From Paracoccus luteus (GTDB lineage Bacteria > Pseudomonadota > Alphaproteobacteria > Rhodobacterales > Rhodobacteraceae): a stretch of 37,746 bases of DNA. The notes beneath the pieces were generated by a model that was not told the origin of the DNA, ran no database searches, and saw only the letters and a list, made by a program, of their open reading frames with translations. The stretch is from the NCBI RefSeq assembly GCF_004522155.1, contig NZ_SDEA01000017.1, positions 15,928 to 53,673 of the forward strand, written 5' to 3'. This document shows positions 25,501 to 33,306 of the stretch, piece by piece. Numbering within the stretch: position 1 is the first letter of the stretch; the number at the start of each line of letters is the position of its first letter. The position numbers were made by a program, and so were the translations under genes.

Positions 25501-26997
25501 ATGTTCGAGAACCTGTCAGACCGCCTTGGCGGTGTCTTCGACCGGCTGACCAAGCAGGGCGCCCTGACCGAGGCCGACGTGACCGCCGCCATGCGCGAGG
25601 TGCGCGCCGCGCTGCTGGATGCCGACGTCTCGCTGCCGGTGGTGCGCGATTTCACCCGCAAGGTCACGGCCAAGGCGACGGGCGCGGCCGTCACCAAGTC
25701 GATCACCCCCGGCCAGCAGGTCGTCAAGATCGTCCATGACGAGCTGATCCAGATGCTGTCGGGCGAGGGCGAGGCCGACGCGCTGCGCATCGACAACCCG
25801 CCCGCCCCGATCCTGATGGTCGGGCTGCAGGGGTCGGGCAAGACCACCACCACCGCCAAGCTGGCCCGGCGCCTGAAGGACCGCGAAAAAAAGCGCGTGC
25901 TGATGGCGTCGCTGGACACCAACCGCCCGGCCGCGATGGAGCAGCTGGCGATCCTGGGCAGCCAGATCGGCGTCGACACGCTGCCCATCGTGCCGGGCGA
26001 GAGCGCCGTGCAGATCGCGCGGCGCGCGAAACAGCAGGCAAGCCTTGGCGGCTATGACGTCTATATGCTGGACACCGCCGGCCGGCTGCACATCGACCAG
26101 GCCCTGATGGACGAGGTGCAGGCCGTCCGCGACGTGGCGAACCCGCGTGAAACCCTGCTGGTCGTCGATGGCCTGACCGGGCAGGACGCGGTGAACGTGG
26201 CGACCGAGTTCGACGCCCGGCTGGGCGTGTCGGGCGTCGTGCTGACCCGGATGGACGGCGACGGCCGCGGGGGTGCTGCACTGTCGATGCGCGCCGTCAC
26301 CGGCAAGCCGATCCGTTTCGTCGGGCTTGGCGAAAAGATGGACGCGCTGGAAAGCTTTGACGCCGAGCGCGTCGCCGGCCGCATCCTGGGCATGGGCGAC
26401 ATCGTGGCGCTGGTCGAAAAAGCGCAACAGACGCTGGAGATCGAGCAGGCCGAGCGCATGATGAAGCGCTTTGCCAAGGGCCTGTTCAACATGAACGACC
26501 TGAAGAACCAGCTTGAGCAGATGCAGAAGATGGGCGGGATGCAGTCCATCATGGGCATGATGCCGGGCATGGGCAAGATGGCCAGGCAGGCCGAGGCCGC
26601 GGGCATCGACGACGTGATGATCCGCCGCCAGATCGCGCTGGTCAACTCGATGACGAAAAAGGAACGCGCCAACCCCGACCTGCTGCAGGCCAGCCGCAAG
26701 AAGCGGATCGCGGCCGGTGCGGGCATGGACGTGGCCGAGCTGAACAAGCTGCTGAAGATGCAGCGCCAGATGGCCGACACGATGAAGAAGGTCAGCAAGA
26801 TGGGCAAGGGCGCCATGCTGAAACAGGCGATGCGCGCCATGTCCGGCAAGGGCGGCGGGCTGCCCGACCTGGCCGACGTCGATCCGGCCAAGATGGCCGA
26901 GGCGACCCGGATGCTGCAGGACCAGAAGGGGCTGGGCGGCCAACTGGGCGGGTTGAACCTGCCCGGCGGGTTGTCGGGGCTGTTCGGCAAGAAATGA
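25501..26997 (+). CDS. ffh: Signal recognition particle protein Ffh (SRP54)
   Basis: Ffh binds SRP RNA and the signal sequences of nascent membrane proteins and, with FtsY, delivers them to the inner membrane. The 498-residue protein has the N domain (1-85), the GTPase G domain with G1 GLQGSGKTTTT (108-118), LDTAGR and TRMDGDGRGGAAL, and the methionine-rich M domain (about 320-460). The ATG at 25501 follows GGAGGG at good spacing; an in-frame start at 25471 adds ten unconserved residues and lies in the leader hairpin. Its stop overlaps the next start (ATGA). Confidence 0.97.
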   Translation: MFENLSDRLGGVFDRLTKQGALTEADVTAAMREVRAALLDADVSLPVVRDFTRKVTAKATGAAVTKSITPGQQVVKIVHDELIQMLSGEGEADALRIDNPPAPILMVGLQGSGKTTTTAKLARRLKDREKKRVLMASLDTNRPAAMEQLAILGSQIGVDTLPIVPGESAVQIARRAKQQASLGGYDVYMLDTAGRLHIDQALMDEVQAVRDVANPRETLLVVDGLTGQDAVNVATEFDARLGVSGVVLTRMDGDGRGGAALSMRAVTGKPIRFVGLGEKMDALESFDAERVAGRILGMGDIVALVEKAQQTLEIEQAERMMKRFAKGLFNMNDLKNQLEQMQKMGGMQSIMGMMPGMGKMARQAEAAGIDDVMIRRQIALVNSMTKKERANPDLLQASRKKRIAAGAGMDVAELNKLLKMQRQMADTMKKVSKMGKGAMLKQAMRAMSGKGGGLPDLADVDPAKMAEATRMLQDQKGLGGQLGGLNLPGGLSGLFGKK

Positions 26998-27527
26998 GCG
27001 CGGGCAGCCAGACCCTGTCGGCCGTCGTGCCGGTGGTCGAGACCGACCGGCTGATCCTGCGCGCGCCGCGGCTGGGGGATCTCGACGCGATCGCCGCCTT
27101 CGCGGTTTCGGACCGGTCGCGCTTTGTCGGCGGGCCGGGTCCGGCGTGGCAGGGCTGGTCGTCGCTGACCGGGATGATCGGGCACTGGGTGCTGCGCGGC
27201 TTTGGATGGTGGGTGGTCGAGGACCGGGCTACCGGCGCGGTCGCCGGCCGTGTCGGCATGGGCCAGCACGTGGACTGGCCCGAGCCGGAGCTGGGCTGGC
27301 ATATCTACGAGGGTTTCGAGGGCAGGGGCCTTGCCTTCGAGGCGGCGCTTGCCGCCCGCAGATGCGCGCAGGGACGGCAGGGGCTGGGGCGGATGATCTC
27401 GCTCGTCCATCCCGAGAACACCCGTTCGCGCCGGCTGGCCGAGCGCATGGGCGCCGTGCCGGAGCGAGAGTTCACCCTGCGGGGCAACCCCTGCATCGTT
27501 TACCGCCACCCGCAGGAGGCCGCATGA
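26994..27527 (+). CDS. GNAT family N-acetyltransferase (RimJ/RimL-like)
   Basis: A 177-residue acetyltransferase with [16 protein letters not shown] at the N-terminus, [18 protein letters not shown] as the acetyl-CoA binding region (about 101-118), and [16 protein letters not shown] near the end. Substrate unknown; a ribosomal-protein or small-molecule target is possible. It overlaps ffh by four bases and the chorismate mutase gene by four bases, so it is part of the translation operon. Confidence 0.9.
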   Translation: MSAGSQTLSAVVPVVETDRLILRAPRLGDLDAIAAFAVSDRSRFVGGPGPAWQGWSSLTGMIGHWVLRGFGWWVVEDRATGAVAGRVGMGQHVDWPEPELGWHIYEGFEGRGLAFEAALAARRCAQGRQGLGRMISLVHPENTRSRRLAERMGAVPEREFTLRGNPCIVYRHPQEAA

Positions 27528-27820
27528 CCGACGCCACCGCCCGCGCGGCCGCCTTGCTGGCCGAACACCGCGCCAGCATCGACCGGCTGGACGCGATCAT
27601 CGTCTATACCCTGGCCGAGCGGTTCAAGCACACCCAGTCCGTGGGCCGGCTGAAGGCCGAACACGACCTGCCGCCGTCCGATCCCGCGCGCGAACGCGAG
27701 CAGATCGCCCGGCTGGAATCCCTTGCGCATCAGGCGGACCTGGACCCCGCCTTTGCCCGCAAGTTCCTCAATTTCGTGATCTCGGAAGTGATCCGGCACC
27801 ACGAACAGTTCCAGAAATAA
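27524..27820 (+). CDS. Chorismate mutase, AroQ type
   Basis: Chorismate mutase converts chorismate to prephenate, the branch point to phenylalanine and tyrosine. The 98-residue protein is the all-helical AroQ type, with R19-x-S-I-D-R-L-D-x-x-I ([18 protein letters not shown]), the K-x-x-H-x-L-P segment ([13 protein letters not shown]) and a C-terminal helix with EVIRHHEQ. Being monofunctional, it lacks prephenate dehydratase or dehydrogenase domains. GCAGGAGG precedes the ATG. It is unusual in sitting between ffh and rpsP, in an operon otherwise devoted to translation. Confidence 0.93.
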   Translation: MTDATARAAALLAEHRASIDRLDAIIVYTLAERFKHTQSVGRLKAEHDLPPSDPAREREQIARLESLAHQADLDPAFARKFLNFVISEVIRHHEQFQK

Positions 27821-27843
27821 AGCCATATCAAGGAGATGAACTC

Positions 27844-28245
27844 ATGGCCATGAAGATCCGGCTTGCCCGCGGCGGTTCCAACAAGCGCCCGCATTATTCC
27901 ATCGTCGCATCCGATTCGCGCATGCCGCGCGACGGCCGCTATCTGGAAAAGCTGGGCACCTATAACCCGCTGCTGGCCAAAGACAGCGAAGACCGCATCA
28001 AGATGAACGTCGAGCGCGTTCAATACTGGCTGGCGCAGGGCGCGCAGCCGACCGACCGCGTCGCCCGCTTCCTGGAAGCCGCCGGCGTCAAGGAAAAGAC
28101 CCAGCGGTCGAACCCGAACAAGGGCGAGCCGGGCAAGGCCGCCAAGGACCGCGCCGCCAAGCGCGCCGCCCGCGAGGCCGCCGCGGTCGAGGCCGCCAAC
28201 GCCCCCGCCGCAGAGCCGGCGACCGAGGCTGCGGCCGAGGAATGA
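27844..28245 (+). CDS. rpsP: 30S ribosomal protein S16
   Basis: S16 is an assembly protein of the small ribosomal subunit. The 133-residue protein opens with [20 protein letters not shown] and ends the conserved core at about residue 85; a long alanine/glutamate-rich tail follows ([16 protein letters not shown]...), as in many alphaproteobacteria; E. coli S16 has only 82 residues. AAGGAG precedes the ATG at good spacing. It is 23 bp after chorismate mutase. Confidence 0.98.
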   Translation: MAMKIRLARGGSNKRPHYSIVASDSRMPRDGRYLEKLGTYNPLLAKDSEDRIKMNVERVQYWLAQGAQPTDRVARFLEAAGVKEKTQRSNPNKGEPGKAAKDRAAKRAAREAAAVEAANAPAAEPATEAAAEE

Positions 28246-28254
28246 GGGTCCGCA

Positions 28255-28278
28255 GGCCCGCCCCCTGGTGGGTGGGCC
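28255..28278 (+). terminator. Hairpin between rpsP and rimM
   Basis: GGCCCGCCC-CCTGGT-GGGTGGGCC is a 9-bp stem with one G-U pair, nine bases after the rpsP stop. No T run follows, so it may be an attenuator or an RNA-stability element that sets the rpsP to rimM ratio. Confidence 0.45.
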
Positions 28279-28298
28279 GCCCTGCGAAAAGGTGTGCC

Positions 28299-28358
28299 AT
28301 GCGTGTCCTGACGACTTTGTCCGCCGACCCCGCCCGCGCGGTGGCTGTCCATGTCTGA
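28299..28358 (+). CDS. Possible 19-codon leader ORF overlapping rimM
   Basis: ATG at 28299 after AAAAGGTG, reading [19 protein letters not shown], ends at TGA 28356-28358, inside rimM, whose ATG is at 28351. It could feed ribosomes to rimM, which has a weak site of its own. Too short to assess by composition. Confidence 0.3.
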   Translation: MRVLTTLSADPARAVAVHV

Positions 28359-28848
28359 CCGGGTCTGCGTCGGGGCCATCGCCGGCGCCTTCGGCGTGCG
28401 CGGCGAGGTGCGGCTGAAAAGCTTTTGCACCGTGGCCGAGGACATCGCCAGCTATGGCCCGCTTGTGTCCGAGGACGGCGCGCGGCGGTTCACCGTCACC
28501 CTGACCCGCCCGGTGACGGGCGGGTTGGGGGCGCGGCTGTCGGGGATCGACACCAAGGAACAGGCCGATGCGCTGAAAGGCGCGACGCTGTGGGCCGACC
28601 GCGCGGCGCTGCCGTCGCTGCCCGACGACGAATATTATCACGCCGACCTGATCGGGCTGGCGGTCGCCGACACCGGCGGCGCACCGCTGGGCCAGGTCCG
28701 CGCCATCCACGACCACGGCGCGGGCGACATCATCGAGGTGGCCGGTCCCCGCGGCGTGCTGCTGATCCCGTTCACGCGCGCGGCGGTGCCCACGGTCGAT
28801 CTGGCCGCCCGGCGCATCGTCGCCGACCCGCCGGAGAGCGACGAATGA
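28351..28848 (+). CDS. rimM: Ribosome maturation factor RimM
   Basis: RimM binds S19 and assists late assembly of the 30S head. The 165-residue protein has the N-terminal RimM barrel ([19 protein letters not shown]) and the C-terminal PRC barrel, with [13 protein letters not shown] at the junction and [14 protein letters not shown] near the end. The ATG is at 28351. It is followed, with ATGA overlap, by a small membrane gene. Confidence 0.96.
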   Translation: MSDRVCVGAIAGAFGVRGEVRLKSFCTVAEDIASYGPLVSEDGARRFTVTLTRPVTGGLGARLSGIDTKEQADALKGATLWADRAALPSLPDDEYYHADLIGLAVADTGGAPLGQVRAIHDHGAGDIIEVAGPRGVLLIPFTRAAVPTVDLAARRIVADPPESDE

Positions 28849-29162
28849 CCCCCCTGACGATCCTGGCGCTGGTGGTGATGTTCGCCGGGCCGCTGCTGCA
28901 GGGCCTGTCGGGCGCGACCGACCCCAACGCCTATCTGTTCGCGCCGATCATCGCCGTCGCCAGCCTGCCGATCGGGGGACGGCGCGACGTCGCGGATGCG
29001 GCGCGGCTGGCGGCGCTGTTCCTGGCGATCGGCTTTGGCGCGCTGGCGCTGTGGTGGGTTGGCGGACGGCTTGGTCCCGCGGCGATGCCCGGCTGGCTGC
29101 CGCTGGCGGTGTCGGTCGCGGGCGCGCTGCTCGCCCTGCTGCCGGGCTTTCTGCGCCGGTGA
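28845..29162 (+). CDS. Small membrane protein between rimM and trmD
   Basis: A 105-residue protein with about four hydrophobic segments (about residues 1-20, 28-40, 54-73 and 82-102), joined to rimM by ATGA and to trmD by GTGA. I do not recognise a family. It is clearly co-translated with rimM and trmD; a role in translation or membrane insertion is only guesswork. Confidence 0.75.
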   Translation: MTPLTILALVVMFAGPLLQGLSGATDPNAYLFAPIIAVASLPIGGRRDVADAARLAALFLAIGFGALALWWVGGRLGPAAMPGWLPLAVSVAGALLALLPGFLRR

Positions 29163-30085
29163 CCGGGGACACGCCAGCGGGTTCCCCCGACCCCGCCGAC
29201 GATCCTGCGGCCCCGCCCGCGCGGTCGCACGGGCGGCTGCGCGCGGCGCCCACGGCGGTGCCGCGCGACCTGATGGCCGAACCGCAGGCGGCGGGCGCGT
29301 GGACCGCGCAGATCGTGACCCTGTTCCCCGAGGCGTTCCCCGGCACGCTGGGCCTGTCGCTGACCGGCCGGGCGCTGGCCGACGGCCTGTGGAACCTGCG
29401 CACCATCCCGCTGCGCCCGTTCGGCATCGGGCGCCACCGCAACGTGGACGACACGCCCGCGGGCGGCGGCGCCGGCATGGTGATCCGGCCCGACGTCATG
29501 GCCGCGGCGCTGCGCGAGGCGGCGGCGGCGGTCCCCGGCCTGCCGGTGGTCTATCTGTCGCCGCGCGGCCGTCCGCTGACGCAGGCGATGGCGCGCAGGC
29601 TGGCGCAGGGGCCGGGCGTCACCCTGATCTGCGGCCGCTTCGAGGGGGTGGACCAGCGCGCGCTGGACGCCTTCGACGTGACGGAAATCAGCATCGGCGA
29701 TTACGTCCTGACCGGCGGAGAGATCGCCGCTCAGGTCTTGATCGACGCGACGGTGCGGCTTATACCGCGCGTGCTGGGGAATCAGGCCTCTCTGGCCGAG
29801 GAATCCTTTTCCGTCGGCAACCGGGGCCTGCTGGAACATCCGCAGTATACGAAGCCTGCCGAATGGGAAGGCCGCGCGATCCCCGACGTTCTGTTGTCGG
29901 GAAACCACGCGGCCGTTTCGCAATGGCGCGGCGACATGGCCGAAAGGCTGACAAAGGAACGCCGCCCCGACCTGTGGCGGGCACACCGCGACAGCGGCGT
30001 GGACCCGGCAAAGGACCGACAGCTCTCGGGCGCATCAGACCAAGCGCGGGACCACCGCGCGCATGAAAAGGATGAACCGCGATGA
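29159..30085 (+). CDS. trmD: tRNA (guanine-N1)-methyltransferase TrmD
   Basis: TrmD methylates G37 next to the anticodon to keep reading frame, using S-adenosylmethionine bound in a trefoil knot. The 308-residue protein has the core starting near residue 43 ([15 protein letters not shown]), [11 protein letters not shown] (about 159-169) and the knot [12 protein letters not shown] (about 179-190). The GTG at 29159 overlaps the preceding stop (GTGA) and gives a 40-residue N-terminal extension ([10 protein letters not shown]...RDLM), as other Rhodobacterales have; an ATG at 29273 is the alternative. A charged C-terminal tail follows the core. Confidence 0.95.
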   Translation: MTGDTPAGSPDPADDPAAPPARSHGRLRAAPTAVPRDLMAEPQAAGAWTAQIVTLFPEAFPGTLGLSLTGRALADGLWNLRTIPLRPFGIGRHRNVDDTPAGGGAGMVIRPDVMAAALREAAAAVPGLPVVYLSPRGRPLTQAMARRLAQGPGVTLICGRFEGVDQRALDAFDVTEISIGDYVLTGGEIAAQVLIDATVRLIPRVLGNQASLAEESFSVGNRGLLEHPQYTKPAEWEGRAIPDVLLSGNHAAVSQWRGDMAERLTKERRPDLWRAHRDSGVDPAKDRQLSGASDQARDHRAHEKDEPR

Positions 30086-30489
30086 ACCTGATCGCACAGA
30101 TCGAGGCCGAGCAGATCGACGCTCTCGGCAAGACGATCCCGGACTTCAAGGCCGGGGATACCGTCCGCGTCGGCTATAAAGTGACCGAAGGCACGCGCAC
30201 CCGCGTGCAGATGTACGAAGGCGTCGTGATCAGCCGCAAGGGCGGCGGGATCGGGGCCTCGTTCACGGTCCGCAAGATTTCCTTCGGCGAGGGGGTCGAG
30301 CGCGTCTTCCCGCTGTATTCGACCAACATCGATTCGATCGAGGTCGTGCGCCGCGGCCGCGTCCGCCGCGCCAAGCTGTATTACCTGCGCGACCGTCGCG
30401 GCAAATCCGCCCGCATCGCCGAAGTCTCCAACTACAAGCCGAAGGCCGCCAAGGCCCCCGTTTCGGCTGACGCCAACGTCAACGCCTGA
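30082..30489 (+). CDS. rplS: 50S ribosomal protein L19
   Basis: L19 sits at the 30S-50S interface. The 135-residue protein has the conserved [19 protein letters not shown] and [28 protein letters not shown] segments and a short alanine-rich C-terminal extension. It overlaps trmD by ATGA, with AAAAGGATGAA as ribosome site inside trmD. Confidence 0.98.
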   Translation: MNLIAQIEAEQIDALGKTIPDFKAGDTVRVGYKVTEGTRTRVQMYEGVVISRKGGGIGASFTVRKISFGEGVERVFPLYSTNIDSIEVVRRGRVRRAKLYYLRDRRGKSARIAEVSNYKPKAAKAPVSADANVNA

Positions 30490-30500
30490 GGTCGCGCGCC

Positions 30501-30722
30501 ATGAAAGCCGATACCCATCCCGAATACCACGTGATCTCTGTCAAGATGACGGACGGCACGACCTATCAGACCCGCTCGACCTGGGGCAAAGAGGGCGACA
30601 CGATGTCGCTGGACATCGACCCCACCTCGCACCCGGCATGGACCGGCGGGTCGGCCAAGCTGATGGACACCGGCGGCCGCGTGTCCCGGTTCAAGAACAA
30701 ATACGCGGGCCTGGGTTTCTGA
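30501..30722 (+). CDS. rpmE: 50S ribosomal protein L31
   Basis: L31 is a small bridging protein of the large subunit. The 73-residue protein reads [20 protein letters not shown] with the TRSTWG and HPAWTGG segments and [10 protein letters not shown] at the end. It has no cysteine, so it is the zinc-free form, as usual for this group. It is 11 bp after rplS and is followed by a strong terminator, so it ends the translation operon. Confidence 0.97.
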   Translation: MKADTHPEYHVISVKMTDGTTYQTRSTWGKEGDTMSLDIDPTSHPAWTGGSAKLMDTGGRVSRFKNKYAGLGF

Positions 30723-30746
30723 TCCACCGCACCGCAACGACGCACG

Positions 30747-30770
30747 ACGCCGCCCCACGGGGCGGCGTTT
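30747..30770 (+). terminator. Terminator after rpmE
   Basis: ACGCCGCCCC-AC-GGGGCGGCGT is a perfect stem followed by TTT. It ends the ffh-to-rpmE gene cluster. Confidence 0.85.
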
Positions 30771-30839
30771 GCCGTTCCGCCGGTTCCCGCCCGTCCGGGC
30801 GCGGGGCGCAGTGGTCCACAGCTTTGTTCGGGGCCGCGC

Positions 30840-30867
30840 CTGACTTTGCGCCGCGCCGCCGCTAGGC
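30840..30867 (+). promoter_or_regulatory. Likely mipZ promoter
   Basis: CTGACT, 16 bases, CTAGGC. The start would fall near 30874, giving a leader of about 20 bases before the GTG at 30894. A GATTC (GANTC) site at 30889-30893 lies between the ribosome site and the start codon. Confidence 0.4.
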
Positions 30868-30893
30868 TCGCCCGGCCGCAGGGAGGATGATTC

Positions 30894-31676
30894 GTGGCCC
30901 ACATCATCGTCGTCGGCAACGAAAAGGGCGGGTCGGGCAAGTCCACGACCTCGATGCATGTGGCGACTGCGCTGGCCCGCGGCGGCCTGCGCGTGGGTGC
31001 GCTGGACCTTGACGTCCGGCAGCGCAGCTTTGCCCGCTATCTGGAAAACCGCAGCGCCTTTCTGGCGCGCGAGGGGCTGGACCTGCCGACCCCGATCCTG
31101 GCCGAACTGCCGCGCGACGCGGCCGAGGGCGGCGACCCGCTGTCGGCGGCTGTCGCCGCGCTGGACGCGCAGGCCGATTTCATCGTGATCGACTGCCCCG
31201 GATCGCACACGAAACTGTCGCAGATGGCGCATGCGCTGGCCGACACGCTGGTCACGCCGATGAACGACAGCTTCATCGACTTTGACCTGCTGGCGCGTCT
31301 GACGCCCGAAGGGAAGGTGCTTGGCCCGTCGATCTATGCCGAGATGGTCTGGGCGGCGCGGCAGATGCGCGGGCAGGCGGGCGCCGGGCCGATCGACTGG
31401 ATCGTGCTGCGCAACCGCCTGGGCACGACCGAGATGCACAACAAGCGCAAGGTCGGCGCCGCGCTGGATTCGCTGTCGAAGCGCATCGGGTTCCGTGTCG
31501 CCGCCGGGTTTGCCGAGCGGGTGATCTTTCGCGAGCTGTTCCCGCGCGGGCTGACGCTGCTGGACCTGCGCGACGTGGGCACGACGCAGCTGTCCATGTC
31601 CAACATCGCCGCCCGTCAGGAACTGCGCGACCTGATGGCGGAGCTGCGCCTGCCGGGGGTGCCGGGGGCGGTCTGA
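30894..31676 (+). CDS. mipZ: Division-plane positioning ATPase MipZ
   Basis: MipZ is a ParA-like ATPase that forms a gradient from the chromosome origin (through ParB) and keeps FtsZ from polymerising away from mid-cell. The 260-residue protein has the deviant Walker A EKGGSGKST (residues 10-18), LDLDVRQRS (the MipZ switch region), FIVIDCPGSHTKLS and the lengthy C-terminal region typical of MipZ rather than of ParA. The start is GTG, fixed by GGGAGGATG just upstream. It is transcribed alone, from a predicted promoter, between the translation operon and the efflux genes. Confidence 0.95.
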   Translation: MAHIIVVGNEKGGSGKSTTSMHVATALARGGLRVGALDLDVRQRSFARYLENRSAFLAREGLDLPTPILAELPRDAAEGGDPLSAAVAALDAQADFIVIDCPGSHTKLSQMAHALADTLVTPMNDSFIDFDLLARLTPEGKVLGPSIYAEMVWAARQMRGQAGAGPIDWIVLRNRLGTTEMHNKRKVGAALDSLSKRIGFRVAAGFAERVIFRELFPRGLTLLDLRDVGTTQLSMSNIAARQELRDLMAELRLPGVPGAV

Positions 31677-31724
31677 TGGCGGGCGGTTTTTTCGATGTCG
31701 TGATGGCCGCGCCCGCCGCCGGCA

Positions 31725-31764
31725 TTGTTGCGTGGCCCTGCGTGCCCTAGGTTCAGCCTGAACC
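31725..31764 (+). promoter_or_regulatory. Promoter and operator candidate of the RND efflux genes
   Basis: TTGTTG, 16 bases, CTAGGT (31725-31752) is a promoter-like pair. The palindrome GGTTCAG-C-CTGAACC (31750-31764) overlaps its -10 end and lies 16 bases before the start codon. Such a site suits a repressor of an efflux pump (TetR or MarR type), but no regulator gene is adjacent. Confidence 0.45.
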
Positions 31765-31779
31765 CATCGGAAGATTGAG

Positions 31780-33306
31780 ATGTCACTGTTCCTGCGTCTG
31801 GCTGCCGCGGTCTTGACCCTTGCCGTCGCAACCGGTCCCGCGCCGGCTGCGGAACCCGCGCCCGCTGCGGCGGCGGCGGTCGCCCCCACCGTCACCGTCG
31901 CCCCCGCCGCCCGGTCCGAGGTGCAGGCCCGCGTGCCGCTGTCGGGCACGCTGGTCGCCCGGTCCGAGGTGCAGGTCTATCCCGAGGTCGCCGGTTTCCA
32001 GATCACCGCGCTGGGGGCCGAGGCGGGCGACCGCGTCGAAAAGGGGCAGGAACTCGCCCGTCTGTCCGCCGACACGCTGCGCGCGCAACTGGCCCAGGCC
32101 GAGGCCGAACACCAGCGAGCGCAGGCGGGCGTCAGCCAGGCGCAAAGCCAGATCGCCAGCGCCGAGGCCGCGCTGACGCAAGCGGTGACGGCGCTGGAGC
32201 GCGCCCAGCAGCTGCGCCGCGGGGGCAACACCTCGCAGGCGGCGCTGGACCAGGCGGTCGCGGCCGAGGCGGCGGCGCAGGCGGCTGCGGCGTCGGCCAC
32301 CGACGGGCTGGCGGTCGCGCAGGCCGCCCGGGCGCAGGCGGCGGCGGCGCGCGACGTGGCGCAGCTGAACATGGACCGCACCGTGATCCGCGCGCCGGTG
32401 GACGGCCGCGTCACCGCGCGCGCGGCGCAGCTTGGCGCGCTGTCGGCGGCGGGGGGCGATCCGCTGTTCACCCTGATCGCCGACGGCACGCTTGAGATGC
32501 AGGGCGAGGTGATCGAGACCGCGCTGCTGGACCTGCGCATCGGCCAGCGCGCCGATCTGGACGTGGCGGGCGTCGGCGCGGTGGTGGGCGAGGTGCGGCA
32601 ACTGCCCGCATCCGTCGATCCGACGACGCGGCTGGGCGAGGTGCGGATCGCGCTGCCCGCCGACGACCGGCTGCGACCGGGGCTGTTCGCCAGCGGCACG
32701 ATCACGACCGCCCGGCGCATCGCCGTGACCGTGCCCGCCACCGCCGTCCTTGCCGATGCCGCGGGCGAGCGGGTGCAGATCGTCCGCGACGGAACGATCG
32801 ACAGCCGTCCGGTCCGCGCTGGCCTGCTGTGGCAGGGCCTGCGCGAGATCGCGGGCGGCGTGGCCGAGGGCGAGATGGTGGTGGTGCGCGCCGGCGCGTT
32901 CTTCCGCAGCGGCGACCCGGTGATCGCGGTCCAGGCAGACGCCGCCACCGCCGCCCCCGCAGATGGACCCGGCGCCGAAACGCTCGCCGGGGATCAGGTC
33001 GGCGCGGCCGCCCCGGGGGGCGACGCGGCCCGCGCAGCCCCGCCCGCAGCGGCCGCCCCCGAGAAGCGCCCCGCCGCCACGACGCGCCCCGCCGCCAAGA
33101 CGCGGCCCGCCAGCGCGCCCGCGATGCAGTCCGCCCCCAACGCGCCCGCGCCTGCGCCTGCCGCCGAGGCTCCGGCGATGTCGGCCTCCGCCAACGCTCC
33201 CGCCGTATCGGCCTCTGCCGACTCGCCCGCCATGTCGGCCTCCGCCGACGCGCCCGCCATGTCGGCCTCCGCCGACGGGCCGCCGTCCGAACGGGGCGCG
33301 CCATGA
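31780..33306 (+). CDS. RND efflux membrane-fusion (adaptor) protein
   Basis: Adaptors of this kind link an inner-membrane RND pump to an outer-membrane channel. The 508-residue protein has a cleavable signal (ending near PAPA, about residue 24), the lipoyl-like and beta-barrel domains (VYPEVAGFQITALGAEAGDRVEKG, then a coiled coil at about 105-200, then TVIRAPVDGRVTARAAQ), and an unusual alanine/proline-rich tail from about residue 385. In the tail four 9-residue repeats of the type PAMSASADA occupy 33169-33276. The tail is absent from typical adaptors of about 350-400 residues. It overlaps the pump gene by ATGA. Confidence 0.92.
   Translation: MSLFLRLAAAVLTLAVATGPAPAAEPAPAAAAAVAPTVTVAPAARSEVQARVPLSGTLVARSEVQVYPEVAGFQITALGAEAGDRVEKGQELARLSADTLRAQLAQAEAEHQRAQAGVSQAQSQIASAEAALTQAVTALERAQQLRRGGNTSQAALDQAVAAEAAAQAAAASATDGLAVAQAARAQAAAARDVAQLNMDRTVIRAPVDGRVTARAAQLGALSAAGGDPLFTLIADGTLEMQGEVIETALLDLRIGQRADLDVAGVGAVVGEVRQLPASVDPTTRLGEVRIALPADDRLRPGLFASGTITTARRIAVTVPATAVLADAAGERVQIVRDGTIDSRPVRAGLLWQGLREIAGGVAEGEMVVVRAGAFFRSGDPVIAVQADAATAAPADGPGAETLAGDQVGAAAPGGDAARAAPPAAAAPEKRPAATTRPAAKTRPASAPAMQSAPNAPAPAPAAEAPAMSASANAPAVSASADSPAMSASADAPAMSASADGPPSERGAP
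33169..33276 (+). repeat. Four in-frame 27-bp repeats in the adaptor gene
   Basis: Units at 33169, 33196, 33223 and 33250, each coding a variant of (A/S)PAMSASAD. The last two differ at only two bases. They lie in the disordered C-terminal tail, so copy number could change without a frameshift. Confidence 0.9.

Noticed and set aside
31679..31712. Terminator after mipZ from the T6 run
   Set aside because: The T run is inside a long loop rather than after a stem, so it is not a normal terminator.
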